Made by a program: the position numbers and the translations under genes. Below are positions 38,967 to 47,919 of a stretch of 64,000 nucleotides of DNA, piece after piece. The notes beneath the pieces are model-generated. The model ran no database searches. It was not told the origin of the DNA and worked only from the letters and a program-made list of their open reading frames with translations. Positions within the stretch are counted from its first letter, which is position 1. The number at the start of each line of letters is the position of its first letter. The stretch is from Ilumatobacteraceae bacterium (GTDB lineage Bacteria > Actinomycetota > Acidimicrobiia > Acidimicrobiales > Ilumatobacteraceae). Location: assembly GCA_017859395.1 (NCBI GenBank), contig JAFMNE010000007.1, positions 1 to 64,000 on the forward strand. Reading direction: 5' to 3'.

Positions 38967-41063
38967 GTGGACATCATCCCCTACCTCGCCGCAATATCGG
39001 CGATTGCCGCACTAGCCCTCGCGGGCTACTTCTACAAGGTGGTCGCCGCGGCCCCACCGGGCGACGACCGCATGATCTTCTTGATGACGGAGATCCAAAA
39101 GGGCGCACGCGCCTTCCTCTACAAGGAGTACTCGTGGGTGGCCGTGTTCGTGGTCGCTCTCGCGATCCTGCTGGCCATCGTGATCGCACCGCTCGCCGCA
39201 GTGTCGTACGTTCTCGGCGCTGTGCTGTCGGCACTGGCGGGCTACATCGGTATGACCGTGGCCACCATGGCCAATGCCCGAACCGCTGAGGCCGCCAAGT
39301 CGGGCCCCGGCAAGGCGCTACCCATCGCCTTCCGCGGTGGCGCGGTGATGGGCTTCACCGTGGCCGGTCTCGCCCTAGCGGGACTGATGTTCACCTACTT
39401 GCTGTTCGTCGTGTGGCTCGAGGTCGACGACGCGTTCGAAATCGTGACCGCTTTCGGTCTCGGCGCTTCCTCAATCGCATTGTTCAGCCGCGTTGGTGGT
39501 GGCATCTACACCAAAGCCGCTGACGTCGGTGCCGACCTCGTGGGCAAAGTCGAGGCAGGTATCCCCGAGGACGATCCGCGAAACCCTGCCACCATCGCCG
39601 ACAACGTGGGCGACAACGTGGGCGACGTTGCCGGCATGGGTGCTGACCTGTTCGAGTCCTACGCCGGATCGATCATCGCTCCCGTGTCGCTCATCGCCTT
39701 CGCCGGTGCCGGTGGCCTCACCGCGGCCGGCATCAAGGGCGACCAGAGCGACTTCGTTGGATTCTTGATGTTCCCGATGGCGATCGCCTTTGTTGGCATG
39801 ATCGCATCGATCATCGGTTCGTTCTTCGTGCGCGCCGGCGACTCCACCGACAGCCACGCGCTGTCGCGCGCCCTGCACATGGGCACCAACGTCGCCATGG
39901 GCCTCACCATCGCTGCCACATTCATCGTGGCGTACCTGATCTTCGACGGCGACGACCAGAAGCCATGGGGCATCGCAGTCTCCGTCGTCGGTGGCCTGGT
40001 CATCGGTTGGGCGCTCGGTAAGACAGCCGAGTACTACACATCAGATGCCTTCGGCCCGGTGAAGAAGATCGCCCAGCAATCCGAAACCGGCCCGGCAACC
40101 ACCGTGCTGTCTGGCGTGTCGACCGGCATGGTGTCGGTGGCTGGATCGGTCGTACTCATTCTGATCGGCGTGATTGTCGCCTGGTGGGGTGGCGACCAGG
40201 CATTCGGCGAGGACGTCATCCCCGGCGGCATCTACGGCATCGCTGTGGCTGCGATCGGCATGCTCGCCACCACCGGTGTGGTGGTCTCGGTCGATGCGTA
40301 CGGCCCGATCTCAGACAACGCCGGCGGCATCGCCGAAATGGCACATCTCGACCCGTCGGTCCGTAAGGTCACCGACGCCCTCGACTCGCTCGGCAACACC
40401 ACCGCGGCGATCGCCAAGGGGTTCGCCGTCGGCTCGGCCGCGCTCACCGCTCTCGCGTTGTTCAAGAGCTTCGAGTACGCCGTGGAAGCCGCTGGAGGCA
40501 CCCTGAACCTCAGCGTCGGCGAAGTCGATGCCTTCGTCGGGCTGTTCATCGGCGCTGGCCTGCCGTTCTTGTTCGCCGCTCTCACCATCGACGCCGTGGG
40601 CCGCGCAGCGAACAAGATGATCGAAGAGGTTCGTCGTCAGTTCCGCGAAATCCCCGGTTTGCGCGAAGGCGCCGACGGCGTCGTTCCCGACTCGGCTCGC
40701 TGCGTTGCGATCTCCACCGAGGCGTCGCTGCGCGAGATGATCGTGCCCGGCGCGCTCGCGGTCGTCGTGCCGCTGGTCACCGGGTTCATCTCGGTTGACG
40801 CCCTCGGCGCCATGCTCGCCGGTGTTCTGGTGAGCGGCTTCGCCATCGCCATCTACATGGCCAACGCGGGCGGCGCATGGGATAACGCCAAGAAGTACAT
40901 CGAAGCCGGTAACCACGGTGGCAAGGGCTCCGACGCCCACAAGGCTGCCGTCGTGGGCGACACCGTCGGTGACCCGTTCAAGGACACCTCCGGCCCCGCG
41001 ATGAACATCTTGATCAAGGTGATGACCATCGTCGCACTGGTCTTCGCCTCCGCTTTCGTCTGA
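38967..41063 (+). CDS. hppA: Membrane-bound ion-translocating pyrophosphatase
   Basis: Integral membrane enzyme of 698 residues and about 16 helices that couples pyrophosphate hydrolysis to H+ or Na+ pumping. The substrate-binding segment runs DVGADLVGKVEAGIPEDDPRNP, then ADNVGDNVGDVAGMGADLFE near residue 211; the final acidic loop is GDTVGDPFKDTSGP. At the position that sets potassium dependence the sequence is NTTAAIAKG, with Ala480 and Ala483 rather than the Lys and Thr of potassium-independent pumps, so it belongs to the K+-dependent subfamily. Whether it moves protons or sodium is not settled by what I can see. The GTG start has AGGAGG 10 bases upstream. Confidence 0.94.
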   Translation: MDIIPYLAAISAIAALALAGYFYKVVAAAPPGDDRMIFLMTEIQKGARAFLYKEYSWVAVFVVALAILLAIVIAPLAAVSYVLGAVLSALAGYIGMTVATMANARTAEAAKSGPGKALPIAFRGGAVMGFTVAGLALAGLMFTYLLFVVWLEVDDAFEIVTAFGLGASSIALFSRVGGGIYTKAADVGADLVGKVEAGIPEDDPRNPATIADNVGDNVGDVAGMGADLFESYAGSIIAPVSLIAFAGAGGLTAAGIKGDQSDFVGFLMFPMAIAFVGMIASIIGSFFVRAGDSTDSHALSRALHMGTNVAMGLTIAATFIVAYLIFDGDDQKPWGIAVSVVGGLVIGWALGKTAEYYTSDAFGPVKKIAQQSETGPATTVLSGVSTGMVSVAGSVVLILIGVIVAWWGGDQAFGEDVIPGGIYGIAVAAIGMLATTGVVVSVDAYGPISDNAGGIAEMAHLDPSVRKVTDALDSLGNTTAAIAKGFAVGSAALTALALFKSFEYAVEAAGGTLNLSVGEVDAFVGLFIGAGLPFLFAALTIDAVGRAANKMIEEVRRQFREIPGLREGADGVVPDSARCVAISTEASLREMIVPGALAVVVPLVTGFISVDALGAMLAGVLVSGFAIAIYMANAGGAWDNAKKYIEAGNHGGKGSDAHKAAVVGDTVGDPFKDTSGPAMNILIKVMTIVALVFASAFV

Positions 41064-41112
41064 CCGTTACGCCGGTATGCACCGGCGCCGGTCACCGACG
41101 CATGGACGACCC

Positions 41113-41144
41113 GATGCCCCGCCCCCCACCGGTGGCGGGGCATC
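41113..41144. terminator. Strong 11-bp hairpin between convergent hppA and DUF3097 genes
   Basis: GATGCCCCGCC (41113-41123) pairs fully with GGCGGGGCATC (41134-41144), loop 10 bases. It lies 50 bases from each gene end, suited to stop transcription from both sides. No U-run follows. Confidence 0.7.
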
Positions 41145-41192
41145 GACGTTCTCAGGCCGTGGACATCACACCACCGTTGTTCGGCGACGGCC

Positions 41193-41999
41193 TCACCCGG
41201 GCGGTGCAACAAAGTCGATCAACCGCTCGACCGCACCCACCAACTCGGGTTCGAGATCAGCGAACGAATCAACCGCGGACCGCAGGCGAGGCCAAAACCC
41301 CTCCAGCGGCATTCCAACGGCATCGCAGAGACCCTGCTTGAACGGCACACCACGTGGCACATCGGGCCACGCCTGCAACCCCACCACTCGGGGCCGCACC
41401 CCTGCCCACACGTCCACAAAGGGATGACCGGTGACGAGAACGTGCGTGCGTCGGATACCCGCCGCGATACGTGACTCCTTCGAACCATCCACGAGATGAT
41501 CCAACAGCACACCAAGGCGCCGCTCGGGGCCCGGATCGAATGCGGCGACGGCAAGGTCGAGATCATCGGCACCGTGCATTGGTTCCACCACCACACCGAT
41601 CTCACGAAGCTCGTCACCCCATACGTGCTCAAGAAGTTCAGCGTCGTGCAATCCCTCCACCCAGATCCGATGAGGGCTCGCCACACGTGCCCGTCGCGGC
41701 CCATCAGCCAACACGCCACCCGCGGCCGATCGTCGAGGGGGTGTCGTATCACCGGCTACTGGGCGCCGCAGGGTGACCACAGCACCGTCGATCATGAATG
41801 CCCCCTCACGCCACCCAAAGTTGCGCTCTCGACCATTGCGATCACGCAAAGTCACGCCCGCCCCGGTTGCCGCCACCACGTCGCCGCAGAATCCATCGGC
41901 ACGCACTTCCACCACGAGGCCGCTCACTGCATCCACCACCGGTGGGGCGCTACGTCGCGACGGCGCCGCCAAGATGTCATCGTCGAACCCACCGGTCAT
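41193..41999 (-). CDS. DUF3097 family protein
   Basis: A 268-residue protein of the actinobacterial DUF3097 family; its function is not known. An N-terminal beta-rich part (about 20-85) is followed by the characteristic RIWVEGLHDAELLEHVWGDELR segment near residue 107, which resembles a Toprim-like acidic strand, then GVLLDHLVDGSKESRIA near residue 160 with further conserved acidic and basic residues, and GHPFVDVW. These motifs suggest a metal-dependent nucleotidyl or phosphoryl site, which is an inference. ATG at 41999 fits the family start better than 42023. Confidence 0.85.
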   Translation of the reverse strand: MTGGFDDDILAAPSRRSAPPVVDAVSGLVVEVRADGFCGDVVAATGAGVTLRDRNGRERNFGWREGAFMIDGAVVTLRRPVAGDTTPPRRSAAGGVLADGPRRARVASPHRIWVEGLHDAELLEHVWGDELREIGVVVEPMHGADDLDLAVAAFDPGPERRLGVLLDHLVDGSKESRIAAGIRRTHVLVTGHPFVDVWAGVRPRVVGLQAWPDVPRGVPFKQGLCDAVGMPLEGFWPRLRSAVDSFADLEPELVGAVERLIDFVAPPG

Positions 42000-42047
42000 C
42001 GCACCAGCGTCGCACGATGCCACCGGTGTCGCGTGGATCGATTCAGC

Positions 42048-42923
42048 TCAACCCGCTGCTGCGACGAGGACCACACCGGTGAGCACCAATGCGGCTGCAG
42101 CGTATTCGTGACGCCGATGACGTTCGGCGTGCATCACCGCTCCCGCCGCGAAAGCGATCAGGACCTCAACCTGGCCGAGGGTGCGCACCCGTGCAGCTCC
42201 CGCCAGAGTGAATCCCCACGCCCAGGCCAACGACCCCAGCATGGAGAACACCCCAATGGCGAGCCCCGCCCAACCTGCGCCACTCGCTGTGATGCCCGGG
42301 CCCACTACCGACCACGCCCCCATCAGCGCCGCCTGCACGCACAACATGATGGTCAATGTGAACAGTGCCCGGGTGAAGCTCGACCCACCATCGAGGCGTT
42401 CCGCCGCCGCGCCGATTCCCGTGGCGGCGGCCGCGAACAAGGCCCCCGACGCTGCCCCGATGAGGGCCGCGGGATCCCAGGGTGGGCCCAAAGCATCACG
42501 ACGGCGCACCGCCAGCACCACCACCCCGGTCACCACGAGTGCCGCGCCTACCCAACCCCACAGCGTCAAAGCTGGTCCGAGCCCGATAGCCCCGAGGGCT
42601 GCCACAACAGGAACTTCCGCCTTGGAATACACCGTGCCGATCGAGAAATCACGTGTGCGGAACGCCAGCAGCAAAGCCACCGTGGCAAGGATCTGCGCCA
42701 CTCCCGCAGCGATGATGACCACCACGACATCGGTGCCAAACCCCGGTCGGGCGACTCCTGCCGGGCCGAAGACAATTATCGACACCACCAGAGCCACCGG
42801 CGCTCCGTATGTGAACCGGAATGCAGCCGCCGATACGGCATCATGAGAGTGCCGTAGGCCGTGCTGGATCGATGTGCGCGTGATCTGCAGCATCGCGGCT
42901 GCCAAGGTGATAACAACCCACAT
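42048..42923 (-). CDS. DMT/EamA-family transporter
   Basis: A 291-residue membrane protein with ten hydrophobic segments arranged as two EamA repeats (about 1-135 and 150-290), as in drug/metabolite transporters that export amino acids, purines or drugs. ATG at 42923 begins directly at the first helix. It lies 1 base after the stop of the upstream hypothetical gene, so the two form an operon. The substrate is unknown. Confidence 0.88.
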   Translation of the reverse strand: MWVVITLAAAMLQITRTSIQHGLRHSHDAVSAAAFRFTYGAPVALVVSIIVFGPAGVARPGFGTDVVVVIIAAGVAQILATVALLLAFRTRDFSIGTVYSKAEVPVVAALGAIGLGPALTLWGWVGAALVVTGVVVLAVRRRDALGPPWDPAALIGAASGALFAAAATGIGAAAERLDGGSSFTRALFTLTIMLCVQAALMGAWSVVGPGITASGAGWAGLAIGVFSMLGSLAWAWGFTLAGAARVRTLGQVEVLIAFAAGAVMHAERHRRHEYAAAALVLTGVVLVAAAG

Positions 42924-42924
42924 G

Positions 42925-43572
42925 TCATTCACTCCCGCGGCGACACCAGCCCGATGGGGTGAGCACCATGTCGAACAGGTCGTTATCCAGACGAGCCATC
43001 GCAGCGATACCCAGATGCGCCCGCGCTGCAGGGAGCGGTGCCGGGCCGAACGGCTCCCCGTCGGCAACCCAGCGGTGCCAGCGCACTGCCGGCACCTCGA
43101 CTAGGTCCACCGCGTCTCGTCCGGCGATCTCGATCACCCCGTGGACACATCCGTGCTGCAGGTACCCGTTGGTGATGACCTCGGCGTCGGAGGTGCCATA
43201 GAACTCGAGATCGGAGGCCACCGGTGTGGGATCCCCATATGCCGACCCCAGTGCTTCTGATGCATCAGAGAGCACCACCGCGATCGTTTCGTTACCGATC
43301 GTCCACTGGGCCATCGGCTCTTCGCACACCATCTCGGCCCAGAGTTGCGCGCCTTTGACCAACAACGGATCGGAACGTGGCGGCACCTCGGTGTCGAGCA
43401 CGTGAAGTGGCCCGTGGTCGCGGCCGACCACCGCCCACCAGTACGAGCGCCGGTCACGATGGTGGCGTTGCACCGTGACGAGCCCCGTACCGTCACCAGT
43501 CAGGAGGGCTACCGCCCATTCATCGCTGCATCCGCTATGCGGGCCCTCGTCGGTCGTCGTGTACATCGTCAC
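42925..43572 (-). CDS. Hypothetical protein, 215 residues
   Basis: I do not recognise the family. The protein is soluble, mixed alpha/beta and acidic, without signal peptide or membrane helix. Notable segments are YWWAVVGRDHGPLHVLDTEVPP near residue 45, QWTIGNETIAVVLSD near 95, HGVIEIAGRDAVDLVEVPAVRWHRW near 155 and MARLDNDLFDMVLTPSGW at the end. GTG at 43572 has TAGTCT five bases upstream; ATG at 43566 is two codons later and equally possible. The gene is in an operon with the DMT carrier and divergent from the SCP2 gene, with only 16 bases between start codons. Confidence 0.7.
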   Translation of the reverse strand: MTMYTTTDEGPHSGCSDEWAVALLTGDGTGLVTVQRHHRDRRSYWWAVVGRDHGPLHVLDTEVPPRSDPLLVKGAQLWAEMVCEEPMAQWTIGNETIAVVLSDASEALGSAYGDPTPVASDLEFYGTSDAEVITNGYLQHGCVHGVIEIAGRDAVDLVEVPAVRWHRWVADGEPFGPAPLPAARAHLGIAAMARLDNDLFDMVLTPSGWCRRGSE

Positions 43573-43588
43573 CGGGCAGACTAGGGGG

Positions 43589-44023
43589 GTGAGCCACGAC
43601 ACCTCATCCCCGATGCCGACCGACAGCGACCGCGTCCGCTATTTATCGCTGGCCTGGATTCGCGAGATGGCGGCCGCTGTGTCGGCTGACGACACCCTGA
43701 GTGCCCTCGCCGAGGTACAGAGCATCGGGGTGACTCAAAAGGTGGCCGACACTCCTGACGGCGACGTGGTCTACCACCTTCAGGTGGGAGCGGGTGAGGT
43801 GACCTTCGGCGCGGGTGCCGCCGACCCCGAGGACGTATCGATGGAACAGTCCTATAACACCGCCGTGGCGGTAGCCACCGGCGAGCTGAACGCCCAAGAA
43901 GCCTTCATCACCGGCCAGATCCTGCTCTTTGGCGATCGCGAACGCCTCATGGGCGCGCAGGACGTGTTTGCGGCTCTCGATGGCGTGTTTCGGCAGGTAC
44001 GCGAACGCACCGACTACACCTGA
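43589..44023 (+). CDS. SCP2 sterol-carrier-domain protein
   Basis: A 144-residue protein made of one SCP2-like lipid-binding domain (about 25-140). Recognisable features are the VVYHLQVGAGEVTFGAG strand pair, SYNTAVAVATGELNAQEAFITGQILLFGDRERL, and the C-terminal helix. Such domains bind fatty acyl chains, CoA esters or sterols. GTG at 43589 follows the divergent upstream gene closely; ATG eight codons later is an alternative. It precedes deoD by 30 bases on the same strand, but deoD has its own predicted promoter. Confidence 0.82.
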   Translation: MSHDTSSPMPTDSDRVRYLSLAWIREMAAAVSADDTLSALAEVQSIGVTQKVADTPDGDVVYHLQVGAGEVTFGAGAADPEDVSMEQSYNTAVAVATGELNAQEAFITGQILLFGDRERLMGAQDVFAALDGVFRQVRERTDYT

Positions 44024-44041
44024 GTAGCTATCGCTCACACC

Positions 44042-44047
44042 TAGGAT
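44042..44047 (+). promoter_or_regulatory. -10 element TAGGAT of deoD
   Basis: TAGGAT ends 6 bases before the ATG at 44054. Confidence 0.6.
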
Positions 44048-44053
44048 CGTCGA

Positions 44054-44767
44054 ATGCCGATCCATCTCCGTGCCGAACCCGGTGACTACGCCCCGTCTGT
44101 GCTGTGCCCTGGTGATCCGAATCGAGCGACCTACATCGCGGAGAACTTCCTCGATCCCGGCGCGCGTTTGGTGAACTCTGAGCGCGGGATGCTGGGCTAC
44201 ACCGGCACCTTCGATGGTGCACCGGTCAGCGTGCAAACGACCGGCATGGGATGTCCCTCGGCAGGCATTGTGTTCGAAGAACTGGTGCAGCTTGGGGCCC
44301 GTCGCCTCGTCCGCGTGGGAACCTGCGGTGGCCTTGGCAATGGTATGGCCATGGGCGACACCGTCATCGCCACGGCGGCGACCTGTGACGACACCACCCC
44401 GTTGCGATACGTGCAAATGGCGTCGTACTCCCCCACGGCAACCCACGATCTCGTTACCCGTGCGGTTGAGCAATCACGGTTGGCAGGAGGAATGGTGCAC
44501 GTCGGCCCGATCGTCACCGCTGGCCTCTTCTACGACTCCGATGACACCGCATTTGCCCGATGGCAACGCTCTGGCCATCTCGCCGTCGAGATGGAAGCCG
44601 CGATGATGTACACCGTCGCCGCCGTTCATCGCCTCGAGGCGCTCGCCATGATGACCGTGTCCGATGTGCTCGGCGACGACGGCAGTGCAGTACGTATCGA
44701 CGACGACGAGTTGCGCCGCGGCGTCGACGACATGATGCGCATCGCCTGCGCTGTCGCCGTGTCGTGA
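44054..44767 (+). CDS. deoD: Purine nucleoside phosphorylase, DeoD/PNP-UDP family
   Basis: A 237-residue trimeric/hexameric-type nucleoside phosphorylase that cleaves purine nucleosides with phosphate to the base and (deoxy)ribose-1-phosphate. Phosphate-binding PGDPNRA is near residue 19, RVGTCGGL near 92, the ribose-binding VEMEAAMMY near 180 and the catalytic aspartate in TVSDVL near 205. The Asp after Ser is typical of the purine-specific DeoD enzymes rather than uridine phosphorylases, but exact specificity is uncertain. It is convergent with mdh, separated by a palindromic hairpin. Confidence 0.88.
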   Translation: MPIHLRAEPGDYAPSVLCPGDPNRATYIAENFLDPGARLVNSERGMLGYTGTFDGAPVSVQTTGMGCPSAGIVFEELVQLGARRLVRVGTCGGLGNGMAMGDTVIATAATCDDTTPLRYVQMASYSPTATHDLVTRAVEQSRLAGGMVHVGPIVTAGLFYDSDDTAFARWQRSGHLAVEMEAAMMYTVAAVHRLEALAMMTVSDVLGDDGSAVRIDDDELRRGVDDMMRIACAVAVS

Positions 44768-44774
44768 TTCCGAG

Positions 44775-44792
44775 GGGTCGCTGCAGCGACCC
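44775..44792. terminator. 18-bp perfect palindrome between convergent deoD and mdh
   Basis: GGGTCGCTGCAGCGACCC is fully self-complementary; as RNA it forms a 7-bp stem with a TGCA loop. It lies 7 bases after the deoD stop and 15 bases from the mdh stop, so it can serve both. Confidence 0.65.
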
Positions 44793-44807
44793 GTCACGCG
44801 CTGTGGC

Positions 44808-45794
44808 TCAGACCAGCCCGAGTTCGCGAACGGCGTCGCGCTCCGACACCAGTTCCGAGGCCGACGCATCGATCTTTCCGCGGCTGTAGTCGTCGATGTC
44901 GAGGCCCTGGACGATCTCGTAGTTTCCGTCACGGCACACGCACGGGAACGACGAGATGATGCCCTCGGGCACCCCATACGACCCATCCGACGGGATCGAC
45001 ATCGACACCCAGTCACCCTCGGGCGTGCCCAGGGTCCACGAACGTATGTGATCGACCGCCGCCGATGCCGCCGACGCTGCCGACGAGGCACCACGAGCGT
45101 CGATGATGGCCGCGCCGCGCTTGGCAACGGTGGGAATGAAGGTCTGGTCGACCCAGTCGTGATCGCCCACGGCCTCGTAGGCGTTGCGGCCGCCCACTTC
45201 GCAGTGGAACAGGTCGGGATACTGAGTGGTGGAGTGGTTGCCCCACACCGTCATTTTCTTCACATCGTTCACCGAGGCACCGAGACGCTGTGCGATCTGG
45301 GTGACGGCGCGGTTGTGGTCGAGGCGGGTCATCGCAGTAAACCGCGACGGATCGAGATCAGGAGCGTTCGACTGGGCGATCAACGCATTCGTGTTGGCGG
45401 GGTTGCCCACCACCAGCACCTTCACATCCCGCTTCGCCGAACGCGACAGGGCCTCACCCTGAGGCTTGAAGATGCCGCCGTTGGCCGAGAGCAAATCGGC
45501 GCGCTCCATACCGGCCTTGCGGGGCATGGCCCCAACCAACAGCGCTACATCGGCGTCGCCAAAGGCCACATCGGCATCGTCGGTGCAGATGACCTCGCTC
45601 AGCAGCGGGAACGCCGAGTCATCGAGTTCCATCCGCACACCCTCAAGTGCGCCGAGCGCCGGTGTGATCTCGAGCAGCTGCAGCGCCACCGGAGTATCGG
45701 GGCCGAGCATCGACCCAGAGGCGATACGAAACAGGAGTGAATAACCGATCTGACCAGCAGCGCCGGTGACCGCTACACGTACGGGAGTCGTCAT
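44808..45794 (-). CDS. mdh: Malate dehydrogenase
   Basis: NAD-dependent TCA-cycle enzyme of 328 residues interconverting malate and oxaloacetate. The NAD-binding [14 protein letters not shown] is near residue 10, [15 protein letters not shown] near 88 holds the substrate-loop arginine, [10 protein letters not shown] near 130 and the catalytic histidine is in [13 protein letters not shown] near 186. The sequence type is the cytosolic MDH group common in actinobacteria. ATG at 45794 has TACGCT 7 bases upstream. Confidence 0.95.
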   Translation of the reverse strand: MTTPVRVAVTGAAGQIGYSLLFRIASGSMLGPDTPVALQLLEITPALGALEGVRMELDDSAFPLLSEVICTDDADVAFGDADVALLVGAMPRKAGMERADLLSANGGIFKPQGEALSRSAKRDVKVLVVGNPANTNALIAQSNAPDLDPSRFTAMTRLDHNRAVTQIAQRLGASVNDVKKMTVWGNHSTTQYPDLFHCEVGGRNAYEAVGDHDWVDQTFIPTVAKRGAAIIDARGASSAASAASAAVDHIRSWTLGTPEGDWVSMSIPSDGSYGVPEGIISSFPCVCRDGNYEIVQGLDIDDYSRGKIDASASELVSERDAVRELGLV

Positions 45795-45801
45795 GGAGAA
45801 C

Positions 45802-45807
45802 AGCGTA
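45802..45807 (-). promoter_or_regulatory. -10 element TACGCT of mdh
   Basis: On the minus strand TACGCT ends 7 bases before the mdh ATG at 45794. Confidence 0.6.
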
Positions 45808-45836
45808 GAGGGATCTGCGGCATGCGCCCAATCGCA

Positions 45837-47828
45837 CTACCGGCCGGTGATGTCGCGTATCACGTTGGCGTAGTGCTCCCGACCATCGGCATTGAGATGG
45901 ATGCCGTCCCCGGCGTAACACGAACCGGTGCAGTTCTCCGACTCGCTCAACCAGTCGACCACCACGATGTTGTCGTCCGGGAGATCAAGGCGATCGAGAA
46001 GTTCGTTATTGCGGGCGGCCCATGGCAGATTGCCGCGCACGTTCAGCATCACGACCATGGGCACATCGGCCACGATCGACATGAAAGTGCTCATCGTCTC
46101 ATCGCCGATCGGCCCGTTGGTGCCAAGGTGAACAACGACGACGTCGCCGAAGGCACCGCTATCGCGCAACTGGGTCATGAAGTCGAGCACATCCACCATC
46201 TGCCGGCTCTTCTCCGCATTTACTGTGTAGCCACGTTCTCTGAGCACGGGTGCGGCACCGAGCATCACCGAATCACCAATGGCCAAGAACGGAATCGGAT
46301 CGCGTTGCGGGGTGAGCGTGGCCACCGTCGTCGATGTGACGGGCTCCGCCGGGTCTGGGGTGTCCGCGGTTGCTGCGCCCGCGTCGTCAGCAGGGGCGAG
46401 TGTGGTTGCCGGTGTGGCGTCGAGACCGGCGAGCAGATCGTCCACCGAGGTCACATCCAATTCGCCGGCATCGATCGCCGCAGCGATCTCGTTGAGTTGG
46501 AGTTCCGCCGTCGCCACCCGGAAACCCGCCACAGACGACGCGACGGCGATCACCACCACAGACACCAGTGCAACACGGCGTGCACCGGGTGCCGCGCGCC
46601 GGCGGAACCGTTCGACCCCGGCTCGGAATTCGCCACGTCGGATCGGCATCTCCAGAACTCGATACGACACCTCGGCGGCAGCCGCGGTGAGCAACATCGC
46701 CACGATGAACCGACCAACTCCCAGCGACACACCGGCCACATCGCGCAGCACCTGGTAGATCGGCCAGTGGTACAGGTACAGGCCATACGAGCGCGTACCG
46801 ACCCAGCGCAACGGCCGTGTTGACAGTCCTCGCGTGACCAGGCTGCGCGGGTGCACGGTGGCTGCGACCACCGCGAGGGTGGCGATCGCGGTGAACATCA
46901 GACCGCCGCGGAACAACGCCGAATCCGCAACGGTGCCCTCCACAGCGGCGTCGACGGTGATGTAGTGGATATTCCAGGCAAACAATGCCAGGGCCACCAG
47001 TCCGGCAACCGCGGGCAGATCGAGCAACAGTGGACGCTGACGCAACCCCGAGCGCATCACCGCCACCGGCCGCCAGACCATGGCAAATGCAGCGCCCAGC
47101 AGCAGCCCCGTGGAACGGGTAATCGTCGACAGGTACAAGGTGTCCGCTTTCGAGATGCACCGTCCACCCACGTTCCAATAGGCCTCGGGAGTGATGCTGC
47201 ATTCTGCGATACGTCCGGGATGGTGCAACCACGCCGTGATCAACGCGATACCGACTGCGGTCAACACCAATCCGCCAGCGACCCGGCCGAGGTCACGAGT
47301 GCCGCGACGCAGCAACACCACCATGACCAACGGCCACAGCAGATAGAACTGCTCCTCCACGGCCAGGCTCCACAGGTGTCGCAGCGGCGCGAAATCGCCG
47401 ACTGCGGCGTATCCGGCACCGGCGCTGATCTGGAACCAGTTCGAGACGTAGAAGAAACCGGCAACGATGTCACCGCGCAACGCCCCGACATCGGCCGAGC
47501 GGAACAGCGACGTGTAGATCGCCAGCGCGAGCATGGTGGCGAACAGTGCTGGCAACAGTCGCCGCGCGCGTCGAGCCCAGAACGCGCCGAGATTCACGCG
47601 CCCCGACCTCTCGGTTTCGGCCATCAGCAACAGCGTGATGAGGTACCCACTCAACACGAAGAACACCTCGACACCCAAGAAACCCCCGGGCAGCCAACCG
47701 GCATCGGCGTGGTACACCATCACCGCGATGACGGCGAGCGCGCGCAGCCCGTCCAGGGCACCCAGGTACGGCACACTCGACAACGTCGTCGGGCGACGGT
47801 TCGCAGAACCGGTGTCGGTGGCGGCCAT
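45837..47828 (-). CDS. OafA/YrhL-type membrane O-acyltransferase with SGNH domain
   Basis: A 663-residue protein joining an acyltransferase-3 membrane domain (about 15-400, ten or more helices) to an extracytoplasmic SGNH hydrolase-like domain (about 480-663). The membrane part has the early [15 protein letters not shown] motif with its essential His and [11 protein letters not shown]; the SGNH part has AIGDSVMLG with the nucleophile Ser, HLGTNGP and DGIHLNADG with the Asp-His pair. The linker (about 420-485) is Ala/Thr-rich. Such enzymes O-acetylate cell-surface glycans. An in-frame GTG one codon upstream (47831) is an alternative start. No glycan locus surrounds it. Confidence 0.9.
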   Translation of the reverse strand: MAATDTGSANRRPTTLSSVPYLGALDGLRALAVIAVMVYHADAGWLPGGFLGVEVFFVLSGYLITLLLMAETERSGRVNLGAFWARRARRLLPALFATMLALAIYTSLFRSADVGALRGDIVAGFFYVSNWFQISAGAGYAAVGDFAPLRHLWSLAVEEQFYLLWPLVMVVLLRRGTRDLGRVAGGLVLTAVGIALITAWLHHPGRIAECSITPEAYWNVGGRCISKADTLYLSTITRSTGLLLGAAFAMVWRPVAVMRSGLRQRPLLLDLPAVAGLVALALFAWNIHYITVDAAVEGTVADSALFRGGLMFTAIATLAVVAATVHPRSLVTRGLSTRPLRWVGTRSYGLYLYHWPIYQVLRDVAGVSLGVGRFIVAMLLTAAAAEVSYRVLEMPIRRGEFRAGVERFRRRAAPGARRVALVSVVVIAVASSVAGFRVATAELQLNEIAAAIDAGELDVTSVDDLLAGLDATPATTLAPADDAGAATADTPDPAEPVTSTTVATLTPQRDPIPFLAIGDSVMLGAAPVLRERGYTVNAEKSRQMVDVLDFMTQLRDSGAFGDVVVVHLGTNGPIGDETMSTFMSIVADVPMVVMLNVRGNLPWAARNNELLDRLDLPDDNIVVVDWLSESENCTGSCYAGDGIHLNADGREHYANVIRDITGR

Positions 47829-47919
47829 CACCCCCCAGTATCGCCCGAACTCGGCGCTCTGCGACGTTCAGCCCGATGCTGCGCTCATTGCGGCGCGGCA
47901 TGTGCCGTGGCAGCGCAGG

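Noticed and set aside
41496-42857. 453-codon open frame on the plus strand
   Set aside because: It covers parts of two well-supported minus-strand genes (DUF3097 and DMT carrier) and has no domain-like sequence.
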